From an uncultured Alphaproteobacteria bacterium (GTDB lineage Bacteria > Pseudomonadota > Alphaproteobacteria > Rhodobacterales > Rhodobacteraceae), in the NCBI GenBank assembly GCA_902580265.1, contig CACHJY010000002.1, positions 46,106 to 110,105 on the forward strand: DNA of 64,000 nucleotides, in the 5' to 3' direction. This document shows positions 27,094 to 38,447 of this stretch, in pieces. Numbering within the stretch: position 1 is the stretch's first letter; every line of letters begins with the position of its first letter. Made by a program: the position numbers and the translations under genes. The notes under the pieces are model-generated. The model was not told where the DNA came from and searched no databases. It saw only the letters and a program-made list of their open reading frames with translations.

Positions 27094-28026
27094 ATGAATT
27101 TAGTGACTGTATTCGGTGGTTCTGGCTTCTTAGGAAGATATATAGTTAGACAGTTAGCTTCAAAAGGCTACTTTATAAGGGTAATAGCGAGAAACCCAAA
27201 TGAAGCCCTCTTTTTAAGGGTCTATGGCAAAGTGGGTCAGATACAGTTGGTTGGTGGCGACATAAAAGAAGAAAAAAACCTTCCATTTTATGTAAAGGAT
27301 TCGGATTGCGTTATAAATTGTGTGGCGACTTTTTTTGAGACACGTTCACAGTCTTTTAAAAATCTCCATATTAATGCAGCGAGAAATTTGGCGAAAGCTG
27401 CAAAAAAAGAGGGAGTAAATCAATTTATCCACATTTCCTCATTAGGCGCATCAACCAAATCAAGCAGTCAACTTCTTAAGTCTAAGGGAGCAGGTGAAGA
27501 AGCTGTTATTAATTTCTTTCCGAACGCTAACATCATCAGACCTTCTCTAATTTTTGGAAGTGAGGACACATTTTTTAATAGGTTTGCAAAATTATCCTCG
27601 ATTAGCCCACTTATCCCAGTTGTAGGTCCAGAAACAAAGTTCCAACCGGTATATGTTGATGATATTGCAAAAGCTGTCACCTTATTGGTCGAAACTGAAC
27701 AGCACGAAAGATATCTAGATTTAGGGGGGGATGAAACCTACACATTTAGAGAGCTTATTATTATATTACTATCTGAAATAAAACGAAAAAGACTCATTTT
27801 AAAAATCCCCTTTTTTCCTGCGAGGGTAATTGCAGCAACAAATGATTTTTTCCGCTTAATATCAGGTGATTTAGTGCCAGCCTTTTTAACTTTGGCGCAG
27901 GTAAAGAGTCTAGAAAATGATAATTTAGTAGACAGAAAATCGGAGAGATTTTCAGATTTAGGAATAGTTCCTAAGAAGCTCAAAATCATTTTACCAAAAA
28001 TCGTTGACCGTTTTAATCGAGGTTAG
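27094..28026 (+). CDS. NDUFA9-like NAD(P)H-binding protein (complex I accessory family)
   Basis: A 310-residue extended short-chain dehydrogenase of the family that gave rise to the mitochondrial complex I subunit NDUFA9. The nucleotide-binding motif VFGGSGFLGRYIVRQL lies at about residues 5-20. FIHISSLGAS and FQPVYVDDIAKAVTLL match the family. The start is ATG 27094 with AGGGA eight bases upstream. In alphaproteobacteria this gene often lies beside uppP; here the two converge and overlap by four bases. Membership of complex I is known for mitochondria and inferred for bacteria. Confidence 0.88.
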   Translation: MNLVTVFGGSGFLGRYIVRQLASKGYFIRVIARNPNEALFLRVYGKVGQIQLVGGDIKEEKNLPFYVKDSDCVINCVATFFETRSQSFKNLHINAARNLAKAAKKEGVNQFIHISSLGASTKSSSQLLKSKGAGEEAVINFFPNANIIRPSLIFGSEDTFFNRFAKLSSISPLIPVVGPETKFQPVYVDDIAKAVTLLVETEQHERYLDLGGDETYTFRELIIILLSEIKRKRLILKIPFFPARVIAATNDFFRLISGDLVPAFLTLAQVKSLENDNLVDRKSERFSDLGIVPKKLKIILPKIVDRFNRG

Positions 28027-28805
28027 ATATATAAAACCGTTAACAAAACTATCCCCAGTAATAGCCTATATATTACATAAGGGGTGAATGAAAACAACTC
28101 TCCTAGTTTTACAAAAAATTTAAGAGCTATGTAGGAAAAAACAAATGAAAGTGATGTTGCATAGGCTATAAATTCAATATCTATTTTAATTGGGTTATTT
28201 AGAAATTTGAAGGCAATGTAACCGCTCGATATCGCTATAGCAGGTATACTTAACATTACGGATATTATAATGGCGTCTTTTCTGTTAAAATTTAAAAAAC
28301 GAGCACCTGTTATGGAAGCTCCTGATCTACTAGATCCGGGAAAGACGGCAAGGGATTGCCAAACTCCTATAAGCAAAACGTCTCTTGTTGTGATATTCAA
28401 AAATTTACGCTTACCTGGCCTTCTGTCTGATACAAAAAGTAATAGAGCAAATATTATGTTGGTAAACGCAATAATTTCTAATTGTCTTGATATATCAATA
28501 AGACGGCCGTACTCGAGATACAAACCCATAAATATTAGTGGAAGGGTTGCCAAAACCATTAAAAAAAGAGATTTTTTCACCCCATTTTTTTCTAAAAAGT
28601 TATGCGTATTTTCTTTTAAAGGTCTGAATACCATTAGAATAACTGCCATTAAGCTACCGGTATGCATAGCGATGTCCAGGCTCAAATTGCTTTTAATACC
28701 AATAACAAATTTGTTGTAAAGAACGAGATGAGCAGATGAAGAGACTGGTAAAAACTCGGTTGCTCCTTGTATAAGAGATAGAAGGAAAACGTGCAAAATA
28801 GTCAT
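28023..28805 (-). CDS. uppP: Undecaprenyl-diphosphatase UppP (BacA)
   Basis: Integral membrane phosphatase that regenerates undecaprenyl phosphate for peptidoglycan and LPS synthesis. The 260-residue protein has the motif QGATEFLPVSSSAHL (about residues 13-27) and PGSSRSGASITGAR (about 155-168), the two active-site signatures, and roughly seven to eight hydrophobic helices. It is convergent with the NDUFA9-like gene, sharing TTAG at the stops. The 179-base gap to gltB is AT-rich and presumably holds both divergent promoters, which I cannot place. Confidence 0.96.
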   Translation of the reverse strand: MTILHVFLLSLIQGATEFLPVSSSAHLVLYNKFVIGIKSNLSLDIAMHTGSLMAVILMVFRPLKENTHNFLEKNGVKKSLFLMVLATLPLIFMGLYLEYGRLIDISRQLEIIAFTNIIFALLLFVSDRRPGKRKFLNITTRDVLLIGVWQSLAVFPGSSRSGASITGARFLNFNRKDAIIISVMLSIPAIAISSGYIAFKFLNNPIKIDIEFIAYATSLSFVFSYIALKFFVKLGELFSFTPYVIYRLLLGIVLLTVLYI

Positions 28806-28984
28806 ATTTTAAATATTAGCTTCAATATTATAAAGATCGTACGAAAAACAGTAAGATTTTTTATATTTTTTTTCATCAAAAAAATTGAAAATAATTCAAA
28901 CTATAAACTTTCTTTTCTTTTCCTGAAAACTATATTAAAAGGTCATTTCAGTTAATTGTTGAGAAAATTCCAAGTATAGATCAA

Positions 28985-31900
28985 ATGAAAATTTTTGAAA
29001 AAAAACGTAACAAAAAAGAAGGTCTTTATGATCCCCAAAATGAACATGACTCTTGCGGATTAGGGTTTATCGCAAATATTAAAGGGATTAAGAGTCATGA
29101 CATTGTTGAAAAAGGGATTTTTATTCTAGAGAATCTCGAGCATCGCGGAGCTACAGGAGCTGATCCTCTAGTAGGAGACGGAGCTGGAATGCTGACGCAA
29201 ATTCCACACGAGATGTACAGGGAAGAGATGGAAAAGCTGAAAGTGTCACTTCCAGATCCTGGAGACTACGGGGTCGGCATGTTTTTTTTTCCAAGAGAGA
29301 AAAAATACCATACGCTTATAAAAAATTTAATTTTGAGCTCAAGTGAGGAAATGGGTATAGAGTTCTTTGGTTGGCGCAGTATACCAGTAAATAATGAGTG
29401 TTTGTCTAAGGACAAAGAGATTAGCAAGACTGAGCCGATCCATTTGCAAGGATTCTTTAGAAGACCTGCATGCATGAACGAGGATGACTTTGAAAGAAAT
29501 CTCTATGTACTTCGAAAAAAAGCAACCAACAGCATTTATAAAGAGTTGGGAAGTGAAGATTTGTTTTATATTGTTTCGCTGTCATCTAGAACAATCGTTT
29601 ACAAGGGTATGTTTTTAGCTGATCAGTTGGCCAAATATTATTTGGACTTGAAAGATAAAAGATATGTTTCCGCTCTATCATTAGTCCACCAAAGATTTTC
29701 TACAAATACCTTTCCTTCATGGAGACTAGCGCACCCTTACAGAATGGTAGCTCATAACGGTGAAATAAATACTAGCAGAGGTAATGTAAATTGGATGGCA
29801 GCTAGGCAAGCTAGTTTGAAATCGGATCTTTTTGGCGAAAGTTTGAGTGACATATGGCCCATAACAAGAGAAGGTCAATCGGATACTGCATCTTTCGATA
29901 ACGCCCTTGAATTACTTTACCAGGGGGGGCTACCCTCTTCAGCACGCCTCAATGATGTTAATCCCTGAAGCTTGGTCCGGAAATGCGCTTATGGATAGAC
30001 AACGCAAGTCGTTTTACGAATTTCACGCGTCCATTATGGAACCTTGGGATGGGCCTGCAGCTATCGCCTTTACTGATGGAAAAAAGATTGGAGCTACGCT
30101 AGATAGAAATGGATTAAGACCAGCAAGATATTTTGTTACTGAAGATGACACCGTTGTTTTGGCCTCGGAAGCCGGAACGCTGCCAGTGGATGAAAGTAAA
30201 GTGATTACGAAGTGGCGATTGCAACCAGGAAAAATGCTTTTGATTGATATGGAGGCTGGAAAGATCATATCAGATGAAGAAGTAAAAGCAGAACTTAGTA
30301 ACGCTTTCGACTATGGAGGTATGTTGAGTAAAACACAGATAGTTCTCGAAGATCTCGATTCAGACGAAATTCAGAAATTTTCGCTTTCGAAGTCCAATTT
30401 ATACTCAGGTCAGAGAGCTTTTGGCTATACCCAAGAAGACTTGAAAACACTTATGTCACCAATGGCAGTGACGGGTCAGGAAGCTATTGGTTCAATGGGT
30501 ACAGACACACCAATTTCCGCCATATCAAACAAAAAGAAATTACTCTACACTTATTTTAAGCAAAATTTTGCACAGGTAACAAACCCTCCAATCGATCCCA
30601 TTCGCGAAGAGTCGGTCATGAGCTTAGTTTCTTTCATTGGCCCAAGACCTAATATTTTTGATAATAAGGCCCTGGACAATGTGAAGAGATTAGAAGTGAA
30701 ACAACCAATCCTAACAAATGAGGAAATGCAAAAGATAAGAAAGATAAGTGAAATTGGTGACAATCATTTTGTATCGAGAGTCTTAGATACAACGTTTGAT
30801 AAGAATACGGGGTCTGATGGTTTTAAGGAGTGTTTGGAAAACCTATGCAGAAAGTCAGAGAATGTGGTAAAAGAGGGTGGTAACATCATAGTGCTATCCG
30901 ATAGGCAGTTTGGAAAAAATAGAATTGCCTTACCTGCCCTCTTGGCCGTTGCATCGGTGCATCATTATTTAATAAGAAAAGGTTTGAGAACAGCTGTAGG
31001 TTTGGTAGTAGAATCTGCAGAACCTAGAGAGGTCCATCATTTTGCGGTATTAGCAGGCTATGGAGCCGAGGCTATAAATCCATACATGGCTTTTGACACC
31101 ATATTGGATCTTCAGCAAAGAGATATGTTGACTAAAGATGTAAGTGAGAGCGATTCGATCAGCAGATACATAAAGTCAGTCAACAAGGGCCTGCTTAAAG
31201 TAATGTCTAAGATGGGTATTTCAACCTATCAGTCATACTGTGGAGCACAAATATTTGATGCAGTTGGGCTGTCAGAAGAGTTTGTCAGAAAGTACTTCAA
31301 TGGAACTTCAACCCAGATAAGTGGAGTAGGAATAAATGAAATAGCTAAGGAAACTATCACTAGGCATCAGGAAGCTTATTCAAACTTAGAAGTTTTAAGA
31401 GACTCGTTAGATGTCGGGGGTGATTACGCCGTGCGAAAAAGAGGAGAAGTACATGCTTGGAGCTCCAATGAGATTGCCAATCTTCAGCATGCTGTAAGAA
31501 GCAATTCTTTTGATAAATTCAAGGAATATACAAGGTCCATGGATGAGCAAGAGGAAAGGTTGTTCACAATAAGAGGGTTGTTTAAACTTAAGGAAGCAAC
31601 TGAAACCAATCGGCATATGATAAAAATTGATGAGGTAGAACCTGCTAAGGAAATTGTAAAAAGATTTGCCACCGGTGCGATGTCGTATGGGTCGATATCC
31701 GCGGAAGCTCATGAGAATTTAGCCATAGCTATGAATAGAATTGAAGGAAAGTCAAATACGGGAGAGGGCGGTGAAGAGGTAGAACGATTTTCCATTGATA
31801 ATAACGGTGACAATAGACGGTCTGCAATTAAACAGGTTGCTTCTGGTAGATTTGGTGTAACAACAGAATACCTAGTAAACTCTGATATGATACAGATTAA

Positions 31901-33647
31901 AATGGCTCAAGGAGCTAAGCCTGGTGAAGGAGGTCAGTTACCTGGTCATAAGGTCGATGCAGTGATCGCTAAGGTTCGACATTCTACTAGGGGAGTCGGG
32001 CTGATTTCCCCCCCTCCACACCATGATATTTATTCAATAGAAGATTTGGCTCAACTTATATTTGATCTAAAGAATGTTAATCCAAAAGCTGATATATCGG
32101 TTAAACTGGTATCTGAGGTTGGCGTAGGTACTGTTGCTGCTGGTGTAGCTAAGGCAAAGGCAGACCATGTCACTATTTCTGGAATGGAGGGAGGTACTGG
32201 CGCAAGTCCATTGACATCAGTAAAACACGCCGGCTCACCGTGGGAGCTCGGCTTAGCAGAAACACACCAAACTTTAATGAAAAACAAACTTAGATCACGA
32301 ATATCGGTACAAGTAGATGGTGGGCTAAGGACTGGCCGAGATGTTGTCATCGGAGCGTTATTAGGAGCAGATGAATTTGGGTTTTCAACAGCTCCATTAA
32401 TCGCATCAGGATGCATTATGATGCGTAAGTGCCACTTGAATACCTGTCCTGTTGGAATAGCCACCCAAGACCCTATTTTGAGAAAGCGATTTGTAGGAAT
32501 GCCAGAGCATGTTGTTAACTTTTTCTTTTTTATAGCTGAAGAGGTAAGAATTTTAATGAGCCAATTGGGCTTCAAGAAATTTGATGATATGATCGGTCAA
32601 ATTGATGTACTCGATAGGAAAGACGCAATTAACCATTGGAAAGCCAAGGGGCTAGATTTTTCAAAGCTGTTCTTTGACCCGAAAATGGGGGATAAGGTAC
32701 CAAAGTTTAATTGTGAAAAGCAACAGCATCAAATAGAAGATATTTTGGATAGAAAGCTAATTGAATTGGCAAAAGATACTTTGTCAAAAAAGAAACCTAT
32801 AAATATAAGCCTACCAATTTATAATTATAATAGGTCCACTGGAGCAATGCTAAGTGGAGAAGTAGCACGCATTTTTGGACATGCAGGTCTTCCGGAAAAT
32901 TCAATAAAAGTTTATTTCAAGGGCACTACTGGTCAAGCATTTGGCGCCTGGCTTTCAGGAGGAATTACATTGGAGGTAGAAGGTGAAGCAAATGATTACG
33001 TTGGAAAAGGGCTGTCAGGGGGGAAAATAGTTGTTTATCCTCCAAAAGTGGCGAAAAGGATTATACCTGAAAATTCTATCATAGCTGGAAATACAATTCT
33101 TTATGGCGCTATTGATGGAGAGTGCTTTTTAAGAGGTATCGTAGGGGAAAGATTTGCAGTTAGAAACTCAGGAGCTACCGCAGTTGTCGAAGGAGTGGGT
33201 GATCACGGGTGTGAATACATGACGGGTGGTATAGTAGTAGTTTTAGGAAAAACGGGTCTGAATTTTGCAGCGGGTATGTCTGGTGGCATTGCATACGTAC
33301 TTGATGAAGACGGAACATTCAAAAATAGGTGTAATTTGGCTATGGTAGAGCTTGAGCCGGTACCAGAGGAAGATGATCTTCTGGAATCCGAGCACCATCA
33401 TGGAGGTGACTTTGAGCACCATGGGCGGGTTGATATATCAAGCGATATGACTCGGTATGATGAAGAAAGGTTGAAACAGCTCATATCGAGACACTTAAAG
33501 TTTACTAAATCAGACTTAGCAAAAAAGATACTTAATAATTGGGATGATTTTAGACCTAAATTTTTAAAAGTCATGCCTACGGAATACAGAAGAGCGTTGG
33601 AAGAAATAAAGGCGGAGAAGCTAAATAATATTGTGGCTGCAGAATAG
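28985..33647 (+). CDS. gltB: Glutamate synthase (NADPH) large subunit GltB, frame broken by one extra G
   Basis: Makes glutamate from glutamine and 2-oxoglutarate together with GltD. The catalytic cysteine of the glutaminase domain is C24 in NEHDSCG. The frame opens at 28985 and runs to a G7 run (29923-29929), after which it ends soon. Removing one G restores [19 protein letters not shown], the family sequence, and gives 1553 residues. The remainder carries the FMN synthase domain, the 3Fe-4S cysteines in [17 protein letters not shown] (near 32410-32450), and the GXGXG C-terminal domain. The rest looks fully conserved, so a sequencing or recent slippage event is more likely than old decay. 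gltD follows. Confidence 0.92.
29923..29929 (+). repeat. G7 homopolymer at the gltB frameshift
   Basis: Seven G between CA and CTACC. With six G, gltB reads through in one frame as YQGGYPLQH. The single added base is the only defect I see in the gene. Confidence 0.85.
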
Positions 33648-33678
33648 TCTACAAGTTAGAATTCAGGGGAAGTTGAAA

Positions 33679-35112
33679 ATGGGTAAGGTAACTGGTTTTT
33701 TAGAGATAGACAGACAGGATAGAAAATACAGGCCAGCATCGGATAGAGTAAGAAATTTTAAAGAGTTTATAGTACCTCTTCCTGAACGAGCTATAAGAGA
33801 TCAGGCCAGTAGATGCATGGAATGTGGTATTCCATTTTGTCACGACATGAAAGGTTTGAAGGGATGTCCTGTAAACAATCAAATTCCCGACTGGAACGAC
33901 TTGGTGTATCGAGGCGAGTGGGAACAAGCTTCCAAAGACTTGCATTCAACTAACAATTTTCCTGAATTTACGGGAAGAATATGTCCTGCACCGTGCGAAG
34001 CGTCGTGCACATTAAATATTGTCGACAGTCCAGTAACAATAAAATCGATAGAGTGCGCTATTGTAGATAAGGCTTGGGACAACGGATGGATAAAGCCACT
34101 GTTTAATAAAAAAAGGACAAGAAAAAGGATAGGAATAGTTGGCTCAGGTCCAGCTGGCCTGGCAGCAGCGCAACAACTATCAAGAGCTGGACATGATGTT
34201 ATAGTTTATGAAAAAAATCAGAAGATGGGCGGTCTCCTTAGATACGGAATTCCTGATTTTAAAATGGAAAAAACTCATATCGACAGAAGATTGGAGCAAA
34301 TGTCAGCCGAAGGAGTTCAGTTCCAATGTGGCGTAGAACTGGGTGTAGATATAAACCTTAAATCTATGATAAATGAACATGATGCTGTGATCTTAGCTTG
34401 TGGTGCAGAGAAACCACGTGACCTAGAAATTGAAGGACGAAACTCTGAAGGCATCCATTTTGCTATGGATTTTTTACCTCAACAAAATAGAAGGGTAGGC
34501 AATGAAAGTCTCGAAGATTTGGAAGACGTAACAGCTGAAGGTAGGCATGTCGTTGTAATTGGTGGGGGAGACACGGGCTCAGATTGTATAGGTACATCTA
34601 TTCGCCAAGGAGCACTATCAGTTACACAACTAGAGATTATGCCTGCCCCACCCGAAAAAGAAGACAAATTGCTAACATGGCCCAATTGGCCTCTTAAAAT
34701 GAGAACCTCCTCAAGCCAAGAAGAGGGAGCGGATAGAGAGTTTTCAGTGTTAACAACATCCTTTGGTGTTGAAAACGGTAGGGTAAGTTCTTTGAACTGT
34801 ATTAGGGTTAATGAGAAGTTTGAAAAAATAGAAAACTCCGAATTTGTTATTCGATCAGATTTAGTCTTATTAGCAATGGGCTTTGTTTCACCTGTTACAG
34901 ATAGGATTTTTAAAGAAACTGCTGTATCTTTGGATAAGCGTGGAAATGTGTTAGCAGATGATAAGTCTTACAAAACTTCTAAAAGTAAGTTGTGGGTGGC
35001 TGGTGACATGCGGCGTGGGCAATCGCTTGTGGTATGGGCAATAAGAGAGGGTAGGCAAACTGCCAAGTCAGTGGATATAGCCTTGATGGGTTATAGTGAG
35101 CTTGCAGACTGA
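33679..35112 (+). CDS. gltD: Glutamate synthase (NADPH) small subunit GltD
   Basis: Passes electrons from NADPH through FAD and 4Fe-4S clusters to GltB. ATG 33679 follows an AGGGGAAG ribosome-binding site and gives 477 residues; an upstream TTG at 33631 is unlikely because it lies in gltB. Cysteine motifs [18 protein letters not shown] and [10 protein letters not shown] lie in the N-terminal third. The FAD site [20 protein letters not shown], the NAD site [12 protein letters not shown] and LLAMGFVSP near the end are typical. It lies 31 bases after gltB. Confidence 0.97.
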   Translation: MGKVTGFLEIDRQDRKYRPASDRVRNFKEFIVPLPERAIRDQASRCMECGIPFCHDMKGLKGCPVNNQIPDWNDLVYRGEWEQASKDLHSTNNFPEFTGRICPAPCEASCTLNIVDSPVTIKSIECAIVDKAWDNGWIKPLFNKKRTRKRIGIVGSGPAGLAAAQQLSRAGHDVIVYEKNQKMGGLLRYGIPDFKMEKTHIDRRLEQMSAEGVQFQCGVELGVDINLKSMINEHDAVILACGAEKPRDLEIEGRNSEGIHFAMDFLPQQNRRVGNESLEDLEDVTAEGRHVVVIGGGDTGSDCIGTSIRQGALSVTQLEIMPAPPEKEDKLLTWPNWPLKMRTSSSQEEGADREFSVLTTSFGVENGRVSSLNCIRVNEKFEKIENSEFVIRSDLVLLAMGFVSPVTDRIFKETAVSLDKRGNVLADDKSYKTSKSKLWVAGDMRRGQSLVVWAIREGRQTAKSVDIALMGYSELAD

Positions 35113-35142
35113 GGAAAAAATGTACTACATAAAGAATATTTT

Positions 35143-35829
35143 GTGCGCGTAAGTAAAAATTTAGCATCCAAAGTATTCGGAATTGTTAAACTAATATTAG
35201 TAGCATTTATATTGTTTACGGTTTTTTCTGTTCTTTTAGTAAGATTTTTCAATCCTCCTTTAACCAGTTTTATGGTTGGGGAAAGTAACTTTTTCCGTAA
35301 AAATATAAACTACAATTGGACTTCCTTTCGGGATATGGGCGAAAACATCGCATTATCAGTAGTCGCCACCGAAGATTCTAATTTTTGTAACCATATAGGA
35401 GTAGACTTAAAAGAGATTTTTAAAGTAATTAAAAAAAGGGAAAAAAGAGGCGCCTCGACTATAACACAACAACTTGCAAAAAATCTATTTTTATGGCCTG
35501 GAAGATCTTGGTCAAGGAAAATTATAGAATTGTATTTATCGTTTCTTCTAGAGATCATCATTCCAAAAAGAAGAATTCTCGAATTATACCTTAATACTGT
35601 TGAGATCAGTCCTTTGACATTTGGTGTAAATCTAGCTTCAGAAAGATATTATAAAAAGCCATCAAATAAACTTACCAAAGAGCAAGCAGTTCGGATAGCA
35701 TTAACACTTCCAAACCCAAAAATGCGAAGTCCTAAAAAATTGAAATCATACCTGTTGGGAAGAATTCCCAGATTAAAAAAAGATATGGAATTCTTAAAAA
35801 AAGATGACAGATCTAGCTGTTTTTTATAA
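35143..35829 (+). CDS. mtgA: Monofunctional biosynthetic peptidoglycan transglycosylase MtgA
   Basis: Polymerises lipid II into glycan strands in the periplasm. The 228-residue protein, from GTG 35143, has one N-terminal membrane anchor (about residues 10-32) and a glycosyltransferase family 51 domain. The catalytic glutamate lies in VVATEDSNFCNHIGVD (about 74-89), and RGASTITQQLAKNLFL (about 103-118) is the second signature. It has no transpeptidase domain. It lies 30 bases after gltD on the same strand. Confidence 0.95.
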   Translation: MRVSKNLASKVFGIVKLILVAFILFTVFSVLLVRFFNPPLTSFMVGESNFFRKNINYNWTSFRDMGENIALSVVATEDSNFCNHIGVDLKEIFKVIKKREKRGASTITQQLAKNLFLWPGRSWSRKIIELYLSFLLEIIIPKRRILELYLNTVEISPLTFGVNLASERYYKKPSNKLTKEQAVRIALTLPNPKMRSPKKLKSYLLGRIPRLKKDMEFLKKDDRSSCFL

Positions 35830-35855
35830 TTATATATGGACTACAATAAATTTTA

Positions 35856-36533
35856 ATGATTATGAGAAAACTCCACCATTTAGCGCTCTCGCCTTTCTGT
35901 AGAAAAGTAAGACTTGTTTTAGCAGAAAAAAAACTCGAAGTCGAATTAATCGATGAGCCCGTTTGGGAGAAAAACTTGGATTTTATTAGGTTCAGTCCTT
36001 CTGGTAAGGTGCCTTTGTTAAAAGAAGGAGCCGCTGCCTTTACCGAAAGCACTCCTATATGTGAGTATTTGGATGAGTTGTACCCAATACCAAAACTTAT
36101 CCCAGCTGACCAAAAGCTTAGATTTGAAACTCGTAGAGTTACATTATGGTTCGACGATAAATTTCATAATGAAGTTACGAAAAAGTTGCTTAACGAGAGA
36201 GTATACAAAAAAATTTTTAAAATAGGTCAACCTGATAGTAGCGCAATAAAGGAAGGACTTAAGAATATAAAGTTTCACTTTGATTACTTGGAATGGCTTC
36301 TGGAAAACAGAAATTGGCTTGCCGGGGAGAAAATGTCATTGGCAGATTTTTCTGCAGCCGGACATATTTCAGCTCTAGATTATATCGGAGACATCGACTG
36401 GCGGTCTAAGCCAATAATAAAAGAATGGTATGCTAAAATTAAGTCGAGACCAGCTTTTAGAAATGCTGGTTTGCTTACAGATTTAGTTCCTGGTTTTGTG
36501 CCTACAAGTCACTATAGTGACTTAGATTTTTAG
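35856..36533 (+). CDS. Glutathione S-transferase family protein
   Basis: A 225-residue two-domain protein with an N-terminal thioredoxin fold (LALSPFCRKVRLVLAEKK near residues 8-25, and SGKVPLLKEG) and an alpha-helical C-terminal domain with WLAGEKMSLADFSAAGHISAL. The serine-proline-phenylalanine-cysteine motif suggests a cysteine-type (omega or beta-like) enzyme. The substrate cannot be told. ATG at 35862 is an equally good start. It is placed between mtgA and queG, the gap to queG being one base. Confidence 0.88.
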   Translation: MIMRKLHHLALSPFCRKVRLVLAEKKLEVELIDEPVWEKNLDFIRFSPSGKVPLLKEGAAAFTESTPICEYLDELYPIPKLIPADQKLRFETRRVTLWFDDKFHNEVTKKLLNERVYKKIFKIGQPDSSAIKEGLKNIKFHFDYLEWLLENRNWLAGEKMSLADFSAAGHISALDYIGDIDWRSKPIIKEWYAKIKSRPAFRNAGLLTDLVPGFVPTSHYSDLDF

Positions 36534-36534
36534 T

Positions 36535-37569
36535 ATGGAAATATTGGACTTTAAATCACAACTTGAGCGGGTCGTTTCGGATGTAGGGTTTTCCTCTTTT
36601 GGTATCACTAGTCCGAGCAAAGTTGATCATACAATAAAAGAAAAATTTGTGAACGCTATAAAAAATGATTGGAACGCTAGTATGGATTGGTTGGAGCATA
36701 GGATCAATGAACGAGTAGCACCAGAAAATTTATGGCCAAGTGTTAAATCAATTTTGGTGTTTACAGATGATTACACTCCAGCAGAAAATCCTTTAAAAAA
36801 ATTAAAGAACAGAGAATTATCTAACTTTTCAGTTTTTGCTACAAAAAGAGATTATCATAAAGTAGTTAAATCTAAACTTAAGACTGTAGCTTCTTGGGTA
36901 AAAAAAAAGTTAGACTGTGATTTAAAAATATTTGTCGACACAGCTCCAGTTATGGAAAAACCTTTAGCACAATTATCTGGCTTGGGCTGGCAGGGCAAGC
37001 ATACAAATCTGGTAAGTAGAGATATGGGAAATTGGTTTTTTATCGGTGTAATGTACATCAACAAATCATTACCAGTGGATAAACCGGAGAAAGATAATTG
37101 CGGATCGTGCACCAAGTGTTTGGATATTTGTCCTACTAATGCTTTTGAGGGCGCCTATAAACTGGATGCCAGAAAGTGCATTTCTTATCTTACTATTGAA
37201 CATAAGGGTGCCATAGATAAAGAACTGAGATCATCAATTGGCAACAGAGTTTTTGGATGCGATGATTGTTTAGCTATATGTCCTTGGAATAAATTTGCAC
37301 AAATAGCCAGAAATCTGAATTATGGGGATACCTTTTCTGACTTAACTCTGGAGAAAGCTCTGAGCTTTTCAGACACTGATTTTAGAAAGTTTTTTAGTGG
37401 AACAGCGGTAAAAAGATTAGGATCAAACAGGTTCCATAGAAATATAATCTATTCAATGGGGAATAGTGGAAACAAAGGATACATTAAATCCCTAGAAAGG
37501 TTTGTGCAGCATCCCGTCGATTTTATATCTGAGGCTGCGAATTGGTCTATTTCTGAGTTAAAAAAATGA
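36535..37569 (+). CDS. queG: Epoxyqueuosine reductase QueG
   Basis: Last step of queuosine synthesis in tRNA: cobalamin-dependent reduction of epoxyqueuosine. The 344-residue protein has the B12-binding N-terminal domain and two 4Fe-4S clusters, seen as CGSCTKCLDICPTNAF and CDDCLAICPWNKFA. The short C-terminal HEAT-like tail (NSGNKGYIKSLERFVQHP) is present. It starts one base after the GST stop and overlaps the next gene as ATGA. It implies that the cell has or takes up cobalamin. Confidence 0.95.
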   Translation: MEILDFKSQLERVVSDVGFSSFGITSPSKVDHTIKEKFVNAIKNDWNASMDWLEHRINERVAPENLWPSVKSILVFTDDYTPAENPLKKLKNRELSNFSVFATKRDYHKVVKSKLKTVASWVKKKLDCDLKIFVDTAPVMEKPLAQLSGLGWQGKHTNLVSRDMGNWFFIGVMYINKSLPVDKPEKDNCGSCTKCLDICPTNAFEGAYKLDARKCISYLTIEHKGAIDKELRSSIGNRVFGCDDCLAICPWNKFAQIARNLNYGDTFSDLTLEKALSFSDTDFRKFFSGTAVKRLGSNRFHRNIIYSMGNSGNKGYIKSLERFVQHPVDFISEAANWSISELKK

Positions 37570-38447
37570 ATAAGAGAAATACACTTTTAATTTTTGGTTT
37601 TGGCTACACAGCAAAATTTATGTGCAAAAATTTTTCAAGAAAAAATTGGCAAGTGTTTTGTACGACAAGATTTAGTGAAAATATTAAAGAAATAAAGTCA
37701 CTTAACGTCACACCAATTTTTTTTAATGACGAAGAGAAAATCAATTGTGTCCTCAGTGAGGATTCATACATTTTGAGCACGGCTCCTCCAAAGAACGGTA
37801 AAGACCCAGTTATTGAAAATTATGGGCATTTATTTAAAAAAAATAGCGAAAGAATTAAATGGGCAGGATACCTGTCAACTACTAGCGTTTACGGAGATAA
37901 AAAAGGTGAATGGGTTACAGAGGATACGGTTCTTGAACCTCATTTAGAAAGAAGCACTACACGTGTTGCAGCTGAAAAATCATGGATAAGATATGGAGAA
38001 AAATTTTCGATAAAAACTATGATTTTTAGGTTGGCTGGGATATACGGGCCAGGAAGAAGCCTTATCGATCGTTTGATAGCCAATGAAAAGGTTTACATAG
38101 TCGATAAACCGGCGCATCTATTTAATAGGATTCATATTGATGATATAGTTGGTGCAATAGAGATGGCTATGACCTCTCATTCAAAAACCAAGATCTTTAA
38201 CTTGTCCGACGATCTCCCTGCAACACAACTAGATGTAGCAAAATTCGCTGCGGGGTTGCTTAAAAAAAGCTGTCCAGATATTGTCGGTTTGGAAAGTGAG
38301 GTTGTGAGTGAAATGGCAAGAAGTTTTTATAAAGAGGAAAAAAAAGTATCAAACAATAAACTAAAGAATGAATTGGGGTATGAGCTTGCTTTTCCTTCAT
38401 TTAAAGAAGGACTTCTCGCAATCCATAAAAGTTTTAAAGAATTCTGA
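37566..38447 (+). CDS. NAD-dependent epimerase/dehydratase-like SDR (YeeZ type)
   Basis: A 293-residue extended-SDR protein resembling YeeZ. The N-terminal nucleotide-binding motif reads FGFGYTAKF, with alanine in place of the last glycine as often in this group. YLSTTSVYGDKKGEWVTE and the LAGIYGPGRS segment are family features. The function is unknown; proximity to queG is common in alphaproteobacteria. It overlaps queG by ATGA and converges on an L,D-transpeptidase gene with a 14-base overlap. Confidence 0.8.
   Translation: MNKRNTLLIFGFGYTAKFMCKNFSRKNWQVFCTTRFSENIKEIKSLNVTPIFFNDEEKINCVLSEDSYILSTAPPKNGKDPVIENYGHLFKKNSERIKWAGYLSTTSVYGDKKGEWVTEDTVLEPHLERSTTRVAAEKSWIRYGEKFSIKTMIFRLAGIYGPGRSLIDRLIANEKVYIVDKPAHLFNRIHIDDIVGAIEMAMTSHSKTKIFNLSDDLPATQLDVAKFAAGLLKKSCPDIVGLESEVVSEMARSFYKEEKKVSNNKLKNELGYELAFPSFKEGLLAIHKSFKEF

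Noticed and set aside
29907..33647. Second part of gltB as a separate gene starting at 29907
   Set aside because: Its first residues come from the shifted frame of the preceding gltB part; the family sequence continues across the G run, so it is one broken gene.
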